A stretch of 64,000 nt of DNA from Marinoscillum pacificum (GTDB lineage: Bacteria > Bacteroidota > Bacteroidia > Cytophagales > Cyclobacteriaceae). Location of the stretch: contig NZ_JAMZMJ010000003.1 of assembly GCF_024714495.1 (NCBI RefSeq), forward strand, positions 248,001 to 312,000, read 5' to 3'. Made by a program: the position numbers and the translations under genes. How positions within the stretch are numbered: position 1 is the stretch's first letter; each line of letters opens with the position of its first letter. Of this stretch, positions 40,270-47,728 are shown piece after piece. Below the pieces are notes generated by a model. The model did not search any database, was not told the origin of the DNA, and saw only the letters and a program-made list of their open reading frames with translations.

Positions 40270-41004
40270 ATGTTAAGACTAGAAAATAAAGTAGCAGTTA
40301 TCACCGGAGGGGCTGCAGGTATAGGAAAAGCTTCTGTAGAGAAGTTTGTCTCTGAAGGAGCGAAAGTCGCTATCTGGGATGTCAATGAAGAGGCTGGTCA
40401 GGCACTTGTTGCTAAATATCCTCATGCAACGATGTTCATCAAAGTAGATACTTCCAACCCTGTTTCTGTTGAAAAAGCAACAGCGGAGACTGTAGCGAAA
40501 TTTGGTACCATAGATATTTTGATCAACAATGCTGGAATCACGCGTGATGCTACCATCAAGAAGATGACTTTTGAGCAATGGGAGCAAGTGATTAGCATCA
40601 ATTTAACTGGTGTGTTCAACTGCATTAAGAATGTATCTCCGATTATGATTGAGAAAGAAGGTGGTCGAATTATCAATACTTCGTCCGTTGTTGGATTGTA
40701 TGGAAACTTTGGTCAAACCAATTATGCTGCTACAAAGTCAGGGGTAATTGGGATGAGTAAGACTTTAGCTAAAGAGCTTGGTAAGTATAAAATCACTGTC
40801 AATGCGGTAGCTCCTGGATTTATTGCTACAGATATGGTTCGTGCCATGCCTCAAAAAGTAATTGAAATGATGGAAGGAAAGACACCAATTGGTCGTCTTG
40901 GAGAGCCAGAAGATATCGCCAATGCCTATACCTTTTTAGCTTCTGATGAAGCATCATTTATCACTGGTTCCGTGCTGAGTGTAGACGGAGCTGTAACCCT
41001 ATAA
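40270..41004 (+). CDS. Short-chain dehydrogenase of the 3-oxoacyl-ACP / acetoacetyl-CoA reductase type
   Basis: The 244 residues are a classical SDR: NAD(P) motif 'TGGAAGIGK' (12-20), 'NNAG' (86-89), catalytic Ser at 138/139, Y152 and K156 (YAATK), and the closing 'ITGSVLSVDGAVTL'. The sequence fits FabG and PhbB equally well. It heads a five-gene operon rather than a fatty-acid synthesis cluster, and FabG-type reductases also act on acyl-CoA. In the reverse direction it could oxidise (R)-3-hydroxybutyryl-CoA to acetoacetyl-CoA for the thiolase at 36406. The next gene starts 9 bp after its stop. Confidence 0.9.
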   Translation: MLRLENKVAVITGGAAGIGKASVEKFVSEGAKVAIWDVNEEAGQALVAKYPHATMFIKVDTSNPVSVEKATAETVAKFGTIDILINNAGITRDATIKKMTFEQWEQVISINLTGVFNCIKNVSPIMIEKEGGRIINTSSVVGLYGNFGQTNYAATKSGVIGMSKTLAKELGKYKITVNAVAPGFIATDMVRAMPQKVIEMMEGKTPIGRLGEPEDIANAYTFLASDEASFITGSVLSVDGAVTL

Positions 41005-41013
41005 CCGACCCAG

Positions 41014-42000
41014 ATGAGAAGAGCAGCAATAACCGGGATCGGTGCGTATGCACCAGATCAAGAAATACCCAACAGTTACTTCAATGATACACTAGGGCAG
41101 GATGTAGATGCCTGGTTGCGTGAAAATGTGAACATTACTACCCGAAGATGGTGCACGGAAGATGAATCTGTGGCTGATCTATGTGAGCAAGCAGCTAACG
41201 AGGCGATTGCTGATGCTGGAGTGAAACCAGAGGACATTGATTTGATTATCGTTTCAACGGATACTCCAGAGTATATCTCACCTTCTACAGCATCAGTGTT
41301 GCAGGATCGCCTGGGATTAAAGAATGCTGGAACATTTGATTTGAATACCGCTTGTGCTGGATTTGTCACAGCAATGGATGTTGCTTCTAAGTATATAAGC
41401 TCTGATGAGCGCTACCAGCATGTGTTGGTGCTTGGAGGCTATGCGATGAGCAAATACCTCAATAAGACTGATAAGAAAACGGTAACTCTTTTTGCTGATG
41501 GAGCTGGAGCAATTGTGATGTCAGCTACTGAGCAGGACAAAGGCTTGTTGACTAGTGATCTGAAGACTGAAGGTCAATACAATAGCTGGATGGGGATTTA
41601 TGGTGGTGCAACCAAAATGCCAATCTCTGAAACGGTTCTTGAAAACCATGACCATCAATTGAAATTCGTTCACAAGTTTCCAAAGGAATTGAATCCAAAA
41701 ATGTGGACGGAGATGGCGAATGATATTTGTGATCGATTGGGTGTAAAACCTCAAGAGGTAGATCATTTCTTTATCACTCAGCTCAACTTCAATTCCATTA
41801 ATGAAACCATGGATAATCTGGAAGTGGATCGTTCCAAAGCACATATGGTGATGGATCAGTATGGTTATACAGGGTCGGCTTGTATCCCGATGGCTCTTCA
41901 TGATGCTTACAAAAAAGGCAAGGTGAAGGAAGGGGATCTTTCTATCTTTATTGGATCAGGTGGGGGATTGGCATTTGCTGCCGCAGCTGTAAGATTCTAA
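41014..42000 (+). CDS. KASIII (FabH)-like acyltransferase lacking the catalytic His and Asn
   Basis: The 328 residues align along their full length with 3-oxoacyl-ACP synthase III, with the nucleophile C114 in 'NTACAGF' and the C-terminal 'GSGGGLAFAAAAVRF'. At the position of FabH His244 (P-H-Q-A-N) this protein has T255 in 'FFITQLNFN', and at Asn274 (GNTSAAS) it has Y285 in 'YGYTGSAC'. The two residues that drive malonyl decarboxylation are therefore missing. It is more likely to transfer or hydrolyse an acyl group than to carry out a condensation. It is coupled to the SDR and a symporter, outside any fab cluster. Confidence 0.88.
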   Translation: MRRAAITGIGAYAPDQEIPNSYFNDTLGQDVDAWLRENVNITTRRWCTEDESVADLCEQAANEAIADAGVKPEDIDLIIVSTDTPEYISPSTASVLQDRLGLKNAGTFDLNTACAGFVTAMDVASKYISSDERYQHVLVLGGYAMSKYLNKTDKKTVTLFADGAGAIVMSATEQDKGLLTSDLKTEGQYNSWMGIYGGATKMPISETVLENHDHQLKFVHKFPKELNPKMWTEMANDICDRLGVKPQEVDHFFITQLNFNSINETMDNLEVDRSKAHMVMDQYGYTGSACIPMALHDAYKKGKVKEGDLSIFIGSGGGLAFAAAAVRF

Positions 42001-42003
42001 TCT

Positions 42004-43518
42004 ATGAATAGCCTAGCATCAACCGAGCAAATTACCGCAACTTGGGTAGTTGTTATTCTTTACATGGTCGTGATCTTGTTTTTCGTGGTGCGAGGGGCAT
42101 TGCGAGTAAAAAGCATCAGCGACTATGCATTGGGTAGCATTACCTTTTCACCTTTAGCCGTTGGTCTGGCACTAGCTGCCTCCATGACCAGCGCAGCGAC
42201 ATTCATCATCAATCCTGGATTTATCGCATTATATGGTTTGAGTGGTGTGCTGTCATTTGGAATAGTCATGCCATTGGCCATATTTGTTTCATTGACTTTG
42301 ATGACTAAACGGTTCCGAAAGTCAGGAAGCAATGTGAAGGCTTTGACCATGGCGCAATGGATGGGGAAAATGTACAATAGCAATGCCTACGCAATCTTCT
42401 TTGCTTTTCTATCGCTGTTATTGATCACGTTCATTGTGTTGATATGCGTGGGATTAACACAAGTCTTATCCAGCGCACTGAATCTTGAGCCATTTTGGGT
42501 GTTGTTGGGTGTAGTGGTGTTTGTGTTTGGCTACATGATGTTTGGTGGAGCTAATTCAATGGTCTATACCAATGCCATTCAAGCGACTTTGATGTTTATC
42601 GTGGCAATTGTGCTGCTTTCCTCCGGAACAGAGTTTTTTGATAATGGAATATCCGGATTCATGAGCGAATTGAAAGAAATTGGGCCTCACTATGCCAGCT
42701 GGACCAATCCGGATAGTTTCCTTTTTAGAGATTACTTTGAGATTATCTTTTGCCAGATTGTGATCGGAATCGCAATTGTTTGTCAACCGCACATCATCAC
42801 TAAGTCTTTGCTTTTGAAAGATGAAAAGGATGTCAACAAATACCTGATTTATGGAATTATCGTTTTAGCGGTGTTTTTTCAGGTAGTTGTTGTTGGTTTG
42901 TTTGCCAGATTGAAGTTTCCTGAACTTACGGTAAATGGTGCGGCTATACCAATGGATGGAATTGTTTCCGCTTATGTGGTAAGTGAGTTTTCGGTTTATG
43001 TGACCATTTTGGTGGTGCTGGGGTTGATCTCCGCAGGGCTTTCAACACTTGAGGGGTTGATTCAGTCATTGAGTACGACACTTACAGCAGACTTGATCAA
43101 ACCAATATTTGGAAAAAGCTTTAGTGCTGATGAAATCAAAAGGTCTAAACAAGAAATTCTTGTCAATAAACTGGTCATCGTATTTCTAGCGGTGGTAGGG
43201 TTTTTACTTTCATACCAGCAGATGGTTTCTCCGAATCTGAGTGTAGGGATTTTTGCTCAGAATGGTGTATATGCTTATTTCTCAGCGGCTTTCGTTCCAG
43301 TATTTTTTGGTATGTTTATCAAAGAAGCGAAGTTGTCTACCGTGTTCACGGCATCAGTCGTGGCGGTAGTCGTTCATTTCTCTGTTTATTATGGAAAATT
43401 CATGCCTTACATGAAAGAGACTGTTAATAATCCAGGAATTGCCAGCACTATTGCGCTTTTAGTTTCAGTTGCTGTGGGCTTGATTCTGCATTTTGGAAGG
43501 AGGAAGGCACATGTATAG
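42004..43518 (+). CDS. Sodium:solute symporter (SSF family)
   Basis: The 504 residues span about 13 TM helices in the SSF/LeuT-like layout. Conserved parts include the early 'GLALAASMTSAATFIINPGFI' in part (SMTSAATFI, the sodium-site helix), 'GGANSMVYTNAIQATLMF' and 'ISAGLSTLEGLIQSLSTTLTADLIK' in part (GLSTLEGLIQ). Members co-transport Na+ with monocarboxylates, sugars, amino acids or other solutes. The next gene is an acyl-CoA ligase whose start overlaps the symporter stop by 8 bp, so an organic acid is the natural candidate substrate. The start follows the KASIII-like stop by 3 bp. Confidence 0.92.
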   Translation: MNSLASTEQITATWVVVILYMVVILFFVVRGALRVKSISDYALGSITFSPLAVGLALAASMTSAATFIINPGFIALYGLSGVLSFGIVMPLAIFVSLTLMTKRFRKSGSNVKALTMAQWMGKMYNSNAYAIFFAFLSLLLITFIVLICVGLTQVLSSALNLEPFWVLLGVVVFVFGYMMFGGANSMVYTNAIQATLMFIVAIVLLSSGTEFFDNGISGFMSELKEIGPHYASWTNPDSFLFRDYFEIIFCQIVIGIAIVCQPHIITKSLLLKDEKDVNKYLIYGIIVLAVFFQVVVVGLFARLKFPELTVNGAAIPMDGIVSAYVVSEFSVYVTILVVLGLISAGLSTLEGLIQSLSTTLTADLIKPIFGKSFSADEIKRSKQEILVNKLVIVFLAVVGFLLSYQQMVSPNLSVGIFAQNGVYAYFSAAFVPVFFGMFIKEAKLSTVFTASVVAVVVHFSVYYGKFMPYMKETVNNPGIASTIALLVSVAVGLILHFGRRKAHV

Positions 43519-44980
43519 AAAGGATTGGATTGATAAATGGGCACAGTACAGTCCTGACAAAATTGCGCTGAAAGAATATGAGTCAGGGCTGGAAATAACC
43601 TACAAAGAATTAAACGAGCGAGCCAATTTCATATCTAATTGGCTGATCAACGAGAAAGGTTTCCAAAAAGGAGATCGTTTGATGGTCTTGGCTGAGCACA
43701 GCATAGAATATGTTGCATTGTTTGTCTGCTCGCAAAAGACTGGTATTATTCTCGTTCCTGTGAACTATCGATTGGCATCAGCAGAAGTTGATTATTTGGT
43801 CAAAGACTCAGAGCCTAAGTTTTTACTGGTAGAAAAGAAGTTTGAAAAGCTCATTGCTGGTACCTCTCAAGAAGTGCAACAGCAATGGATGGAAGAATTG
43901 CCAACAGGAAGTTTGGATGCTTTTGAATCTACGGAGTTGGCTGAAGAAGATGCGGTATTTATTCTCTACACATCTGGATCCACTGGATTCCCAAAAGGAG
44001 CGATTTATACGCATAAAATGCTGCTTTGGAACAGCTTGAATACTTCCCAGAGTCTCGAGTTAACACCTTCTGATCATACCATTAATTGCATGCCGCCATT
44101 TCATACCGGAGGTTGGAATGTATTGGTTACGCCGATGTTGCATCGCGGAGCATCGGTGGGTTTGTTAAAGAAATTTGATGCAGATCTTATTCTTCAATTG
44201 CTCGACGAAGAGCGGTGCAACTTGTTTATGGGAGTGCCGACCATGCTGAAGATGATGGCTGATAGTCCATATTTTAAAACTGCATCTCTGGAAACGATTA
44301 GATATTTCATCATAGGTGGAGAAGCATTGCCACTAAGCGTAATCAATACCTGGCACGGCAAAGGAGTGATGATGCGTCAAGGATATGGATTGACTGAAGT
44401 TGGGCCAAATCTTACTTCATTGCATCAAAAACATGCCGAACGAAAAATTGGCTCGATCGGAGTAACCAACTTTTATGTGGATCATGCGATACTGGATAAT
44501 GATGGGAAACCTGTTTCTGTTGGTGAAATCGGTGAATTTTGTCTTCGTGGACCTATGGTGACTCCCGGATACTGGAAAAATGAGGAGGCGACCAAAAAGA
44601 CAATAGTCAACGGGTATTTTCATACGGGAGATTTAGTGCGTCAGGACGAAGAAGGATTCATCTACGTGGTGGATCGAAAGAAGAGCATGTTCATCTCCGG
44701 AGGAGAAAATGTTTACCCTGCAGAAGTGGAAAGAGTGCTTCGTGAGCATCCGCAAGTAGACGAGGCAGCTGTGGTGGGTGTGTCTGATGCGAAATGGGGC
44801 GAAGTAGGGAAGGCTTATTTGTCTGTCAAGTCAGGGGTGAGTTGTACAGAAGCTGATGTGTTGGCACATTGCGTGAGTAAACTGGCCAAGTTCAAAGTAC
44901 CTAAGTACTTTGAGTTTATGGAAGAAATTCCAAAGAATGGAAGTGGTAAAATTGATCGTAAAAAACTCTCTTCACTATGA
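43511..44980 (+). CDS. AMP-dependent acyl-CoA ligase
   Basis: The ATG at 43511 has AGGAAGG five bases upstream and gives MYRKDWIDKWAQ; the earlier in-frame ATG at 43493 lies in the symporter gene. The 489 residues carry the adenylate-forming motif 'LYTSGSTGFPKGAIYTHKM' (~150-168), 'GYGLTEVGP', 'HTGDLVRQDEEGFIYVVDRKK' in part (YVVDRKK) and the C-terminal catalytic Lys in 'KNGSGKIDRKKL'. It activates a carboxylic acid to its CoA thioester. The chain length is not evident from sequence. In this operon it would act on the acid brought in by the SSF symporter. Confidence 0.92.
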   Translation: MYRKDWIDKWAQYSPDKIALKEYESGLEITYKELNERANFISNWLINEKGFQKGDRLMVLAEHSIEYVALFVCSQKTGIILVPVNYRLASAEVDYLVKDSEPKFLLVEKKFEKLIAGTSQEVQQQWMEELPTGSLDAFESTELAEEDAVFILYTSGSTGFPKGAIYTHKMLLWNSLNTSQSLELTPSDHTINCMPPFHTGGWNVLVTPMLHRGASVGLLKKFDADLILQLLDEERCNLFMGVPTMLKMMADSPYFKTASLETIRYFIIGGEALPLSVINTWHGKGVMMRQGYGLTEVGPNLTSLHQKHAERKIGSIGVTNFYVDHAILDNDGKPVSVGEIGEFCLRGPMVTPGYWKNEEATKKTIVNGYFHTGDLVRQDEEGFIYVVDRKKSMFISGGENVYPAEVERVLREHPQVDEAAVVGVSDAKWGEVGKAYLSVKSGVSCTEADVLAHCVSKLAKFKVPKYFEFMEEIPKNGSGKIDRKKLSSL

Positions 44981-45918
44981 ATACATTAGGTCTGCTTCTT
45001 GGTATATCATTACTCTTTTTAGGAGTAGTTGTGAGAAGTCAAAGCACTGTAAGTGAGGTGATTGCTTTATATAAATATGAGACTAAGACGCTACAGATTG
45101 ATGACTCCACTTCTGTTGCTTATATCGATGAAGGAGTTGGTGATAGAACTTTGATTATGATCCATGGTTTGGCGACTTATCTGCCTTCCTGGTATCCACA
45201 GTTCGATCATTTAATGAAGTCCAATCGATGCATTGTGTTGGATCTGCCAGGATATGGACGTTCTTCCAAAGGAAATTATCCGGCAACTATGTCATTTTAT
45301 GCCAATGTGATAAGAAATTTCATTACTGAACTTGAAATAGAGAATCCGGTTTTAGTAGGGCATAGTATGGGTGGTCAGATAGCGGTAACCACCGTTTTGG
45401 AATATCCTGAGTTGTTCAAAGAATTGATTCTTCTGGCTCCAGCAGGATTTGAGACTTTTACAGATCAGCATGCCACCTTACTAAAGTCTGCAACTACCGT
45501 TGATGTGATCTGTGGTGCAACAGATGATCAGGTACGAGCTAACTGGAAGCTGAACTTCTTTGATATGCCAGAGACAGTTGAGTTTATGATCCAGGACCGA
45601 TTAAAGATAAAAGAAGCTTCTGATTTCAGGCTTTATGGCCAATCTGTAGTGCGCAGTGTTAGTGGCATGTTAGATGAATCCATTTTTGAGCGATTAAAAG
45701 AGCTAAAAACAAGAACATTAGTGGCCTATGGTGCCAACGATGCCTTAATTCCCAATCGCTATTTGAATCCTCAGTTGACTACAAAATCTGTAGCAGAAAA
45801 GGGAGTGGAGCAAATACAAAATGCTTCATTAACGTTAGTGCCGGAGTGTGGTCATTTTATGACTTATGATCAGCCTGAGGTGGTTAATGAAATTATTGAT
45901 AGCTTTCTAGAAGAATAA
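44977..45918 (+). CDS. Exported alpha/beta hydrolase
   Basis: An N-terminal hydrophobic segment (3-20) is consistent with a signal peptide or anchor. The hydrolase fold (~40-313) shows oxyanion 'MIHGLATYLPSW', nucleophile S130 in 'GHSMGG', Asp in 'YGANDALIP' and His in 'ECGHFM'. The enzyme would act on ester or related bonds in the periplasm. Its start overlaps the acyl-CoA ligase stop by 4 bp (ATGA), so it belongs to the same operon. A job of cleaving small esters or dimers released by the secreted esterase, before uptake by the symporter, is an attractive inference. Confidence 0.87.
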   Translation: MNTLGLLLGISLLFLGVVVRSQSTVSEVIALYKYETKTLQIDDSTSVAYIDEGVGDRTLIMIHGLATYLPSWYPQFDHLMKSNRCIVLDLPGYGRSSKGNYPATMSFYANVIRNFITELEIENPVLVGHSMGGQIAVTTVLEYPELFKELILLAPAGFETFTDQHATLLKSATTVDVICGATDDQVRANWKLNFFDMPETVEFMIQDRLKIKEASDFRLYGQSVVRSVSGMLDESIFERLKELKTRTLVAYGANDALIPNRYLNPQLTTKSVAEKGVEQIQNASLTLVPECGHFMTYDQPEVVNEIIDSFLEE

Positions 45919-45929
45919 TCTGATTCGAC

Positions 45930-47366
45930 GTGGAAAAAATCAAACTGAAAAAATTTACAGCATTTGCTAAGGAGATCCTGCCTCATGAGGCAGATTATTT
46001 GCTTGGCATTGAGCAGTTTGAAGACGCCCAGAAAGTAGAAATTCTTAAAAGATTGCGTGATAACGCGCACCAGCAGCAAAATCAAACGGCATTCAATACA
46101 TCTATCAATAAGCGCAAATATTCTAGCTTGATGGACTGGATTCAGCGAAAGTTGGATGGAATTGATGTAGATAAATACTTCCAATGGATCAATGAGATGG
46201 ATCGTAAAGTGATTACGGATGCCATCAGCCATGAGGAGGAAAAGGTGTTGCTGCGTCGCATAAAGAACTACAAACACCCGATTCATAACTTCATGAAGTT
46301 CTTTGAATTGTCCATCAATTACAGGCATTACCTGTTGATTCGATTGCGACATAAGGACTATCAGGAAGTGAACCAATTCATTGAGAAATACCAGGTCCAG
46401 TACGATTATAGTAAGGAAGTTAATGCCAAACTACATCAGGCTACTGTAGATATTATCAATCAGTTCAAAGAGAAAAAAGGTGATTCCCTACACTGGGAAG
46501 ATTGGTTGTTAGGGCTGTTTGGTGATAGTCAGTTGGATGGATTTAATCGCTACATGGCGGTTGTTCGTTTAACATTTTTGTATTTCAACAGCCGAGAGTT
46601 CAATAAACTAAAGCAAGTTTACGATCAGTTGGACGTCCTTTTGGCTAAAGGGATGTTTTATACGCGTCGTATATTATACAACTACTATGCGAACCGCTTG
46701 ATGCTGCATAGTAAGTTTGATGTATTGCAGCAGGCTGAGGAGTATGGGTATTTATCCATTCGTCAGAAGAACTCTGATCATGTGCAGTATTTGAGCAACT
46801 TCAGTTCTATTCTAATTAGAAGAGGTAAGATTGAGGAGGCATTAAACCTGTTGAAAGAGTCATTCGCGGAAGTACAGAAGTCTAGTAATTTCTATCATAA
46901 AATTGGCTTTATCTCCTTCTATATCAAGTGTTTGAATCTGAATAACCAGTCTCAGCGAGGTGAGATGCTCGCTGATAGTTTCTTGCGTATACATTCAGAT
47001 GATATTTTGAATCAACGATGGTATTCCTTCTTTACTGCTTATATACAGGCGTTGATCAAACAGGAAAAGTATCAAAAGGTGCTTCAGACGTTCAAGAAAT
47101 ATGATCTGATCCTCCATGACGAAGAGGATAGTAAGAAGTCCATTTATCTCCCGACCATTCGTTGGTATTATGAAATTGCTCTTCTGAAGGTTGGAAAGAT
47201 CGAGTCCAAAGAATTGGTTGAATCTATCGTTCAGTTCTCTCAGGATTACCTGGATGATCCACACAAAACATTCATTTTGAATCAGGTTCTTTCTGAGCTT
47301 GAGACCTACGTACCGCGTACTGTGGTTATGGCCAAAACTCGCCTTTATCAAAAGGAAAAGGTCTAA
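45930..47366 (+). CDS. Cytoplasmic TPR-like helical protein, 478 aa
   Basis: The start is a GTG at 45930, 11 bp after the hydrolase stop; no ATG gives a better N-terminus. There is no signal peptide or TM segment. The sequence is almost wholly alpha-helical, with TPR-like pairs in the second half ('YLSNFSSILIRRGKIEEALNLLKESF', key parts SNFSSILIRRGKIEEAL). I do not recognise a named family; similar uncharacterised 450-500-residue proteins are common in Cytophagales. It is probably a scaffolding protein. Whether it belongs to the preceding operon or is simply close is unclear. Confidence 0.65.
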   Translation: MEKIKLKKFTAFAKEILPHEADYLLGIEQFEDAQKVEILKRLRDNAHQQQNQTAFNTSINKRKYSSLMDWIQRKLDGIDVDKYFQWINEMDRKVITDAISHEEEKVLLRRIKNYKHPIHNFMKFFELSINYRHYLLIRLRHKDYQEVNQFIEKYQVQYDYSKEVNAKLHQATVDIINQFKEKKGDSLHWEDWLLGLFGDSQLDGFNRYMAVVRLTFLYFNSREFNKLKQVYDQLDVLLAKGMFYTRRILYNYYANRLMLHSKFDVLQQAEEYGYLSIRQKNSDHVQYLSNFSSILIRRGKIEEALNLLKESFAEVQKSSNFYHKIGFISFYIKCLNLNNQSQRGEMLADSFLRIHSDDILNQRWYSFFTAYIQALIKQEKYQKVLQTFKKYDLILHDEEDSKKSIYLPTIRWYYEIALLKVGKIESKELVESIVQFSQDYLDDPHKTFILNQVLSELETYVPRTVVMAKTRLYQKEKV

Positions 47367-47728
47367 AAGTCCACCCATAGTTTTATGATATGCTTTAAAA
47401 GACTGATGGATTGTTCTGTTGGGTGAATTGTGTTATTGTCAAAATAATGCTCTTTTATTTATTTAAAAGCTATTATCATCTATTGATATTGGGTGGTTAT
47501 TGAGAATATTTTAGTGTTTGGATCGAATGAAAGTACTGAATCGTAGAAATAAAGTCCATCCCTTAAATATATAATGTAATCATTTGTTAATCAGTGATAT
47601 AGGGTTTTTGAGTTGTTATGATCTAAATAAAGTCAATAGCTTCTATTGTTGTGATATTTACATTTAGATCCATGCTTTTTCTAGGTTTATTGAATAAGAT
47701 TTAAAAAACAACCTAAAAACTTTCAAAA
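47367..47728. other. 362-bp intergenic region before the TonB receptor
   Basis: The region is very AT-rich. I see no ORF, repeat or hairpin that stands out. It holds the TonB receptor promoter. A degenerate 'TGATCTAAATAA' (near 47619-47630) faintly resembles the Fnr-like site at 40115. Confidence 0.5.

Noticed and set aside
45870-46376. A 168-codon minus-strand frame across the end of the alpha/beta hydrolase and the start of the TPR-like gene
   Set aside because: It overlaps two real plus-strand genes and shows no family features.
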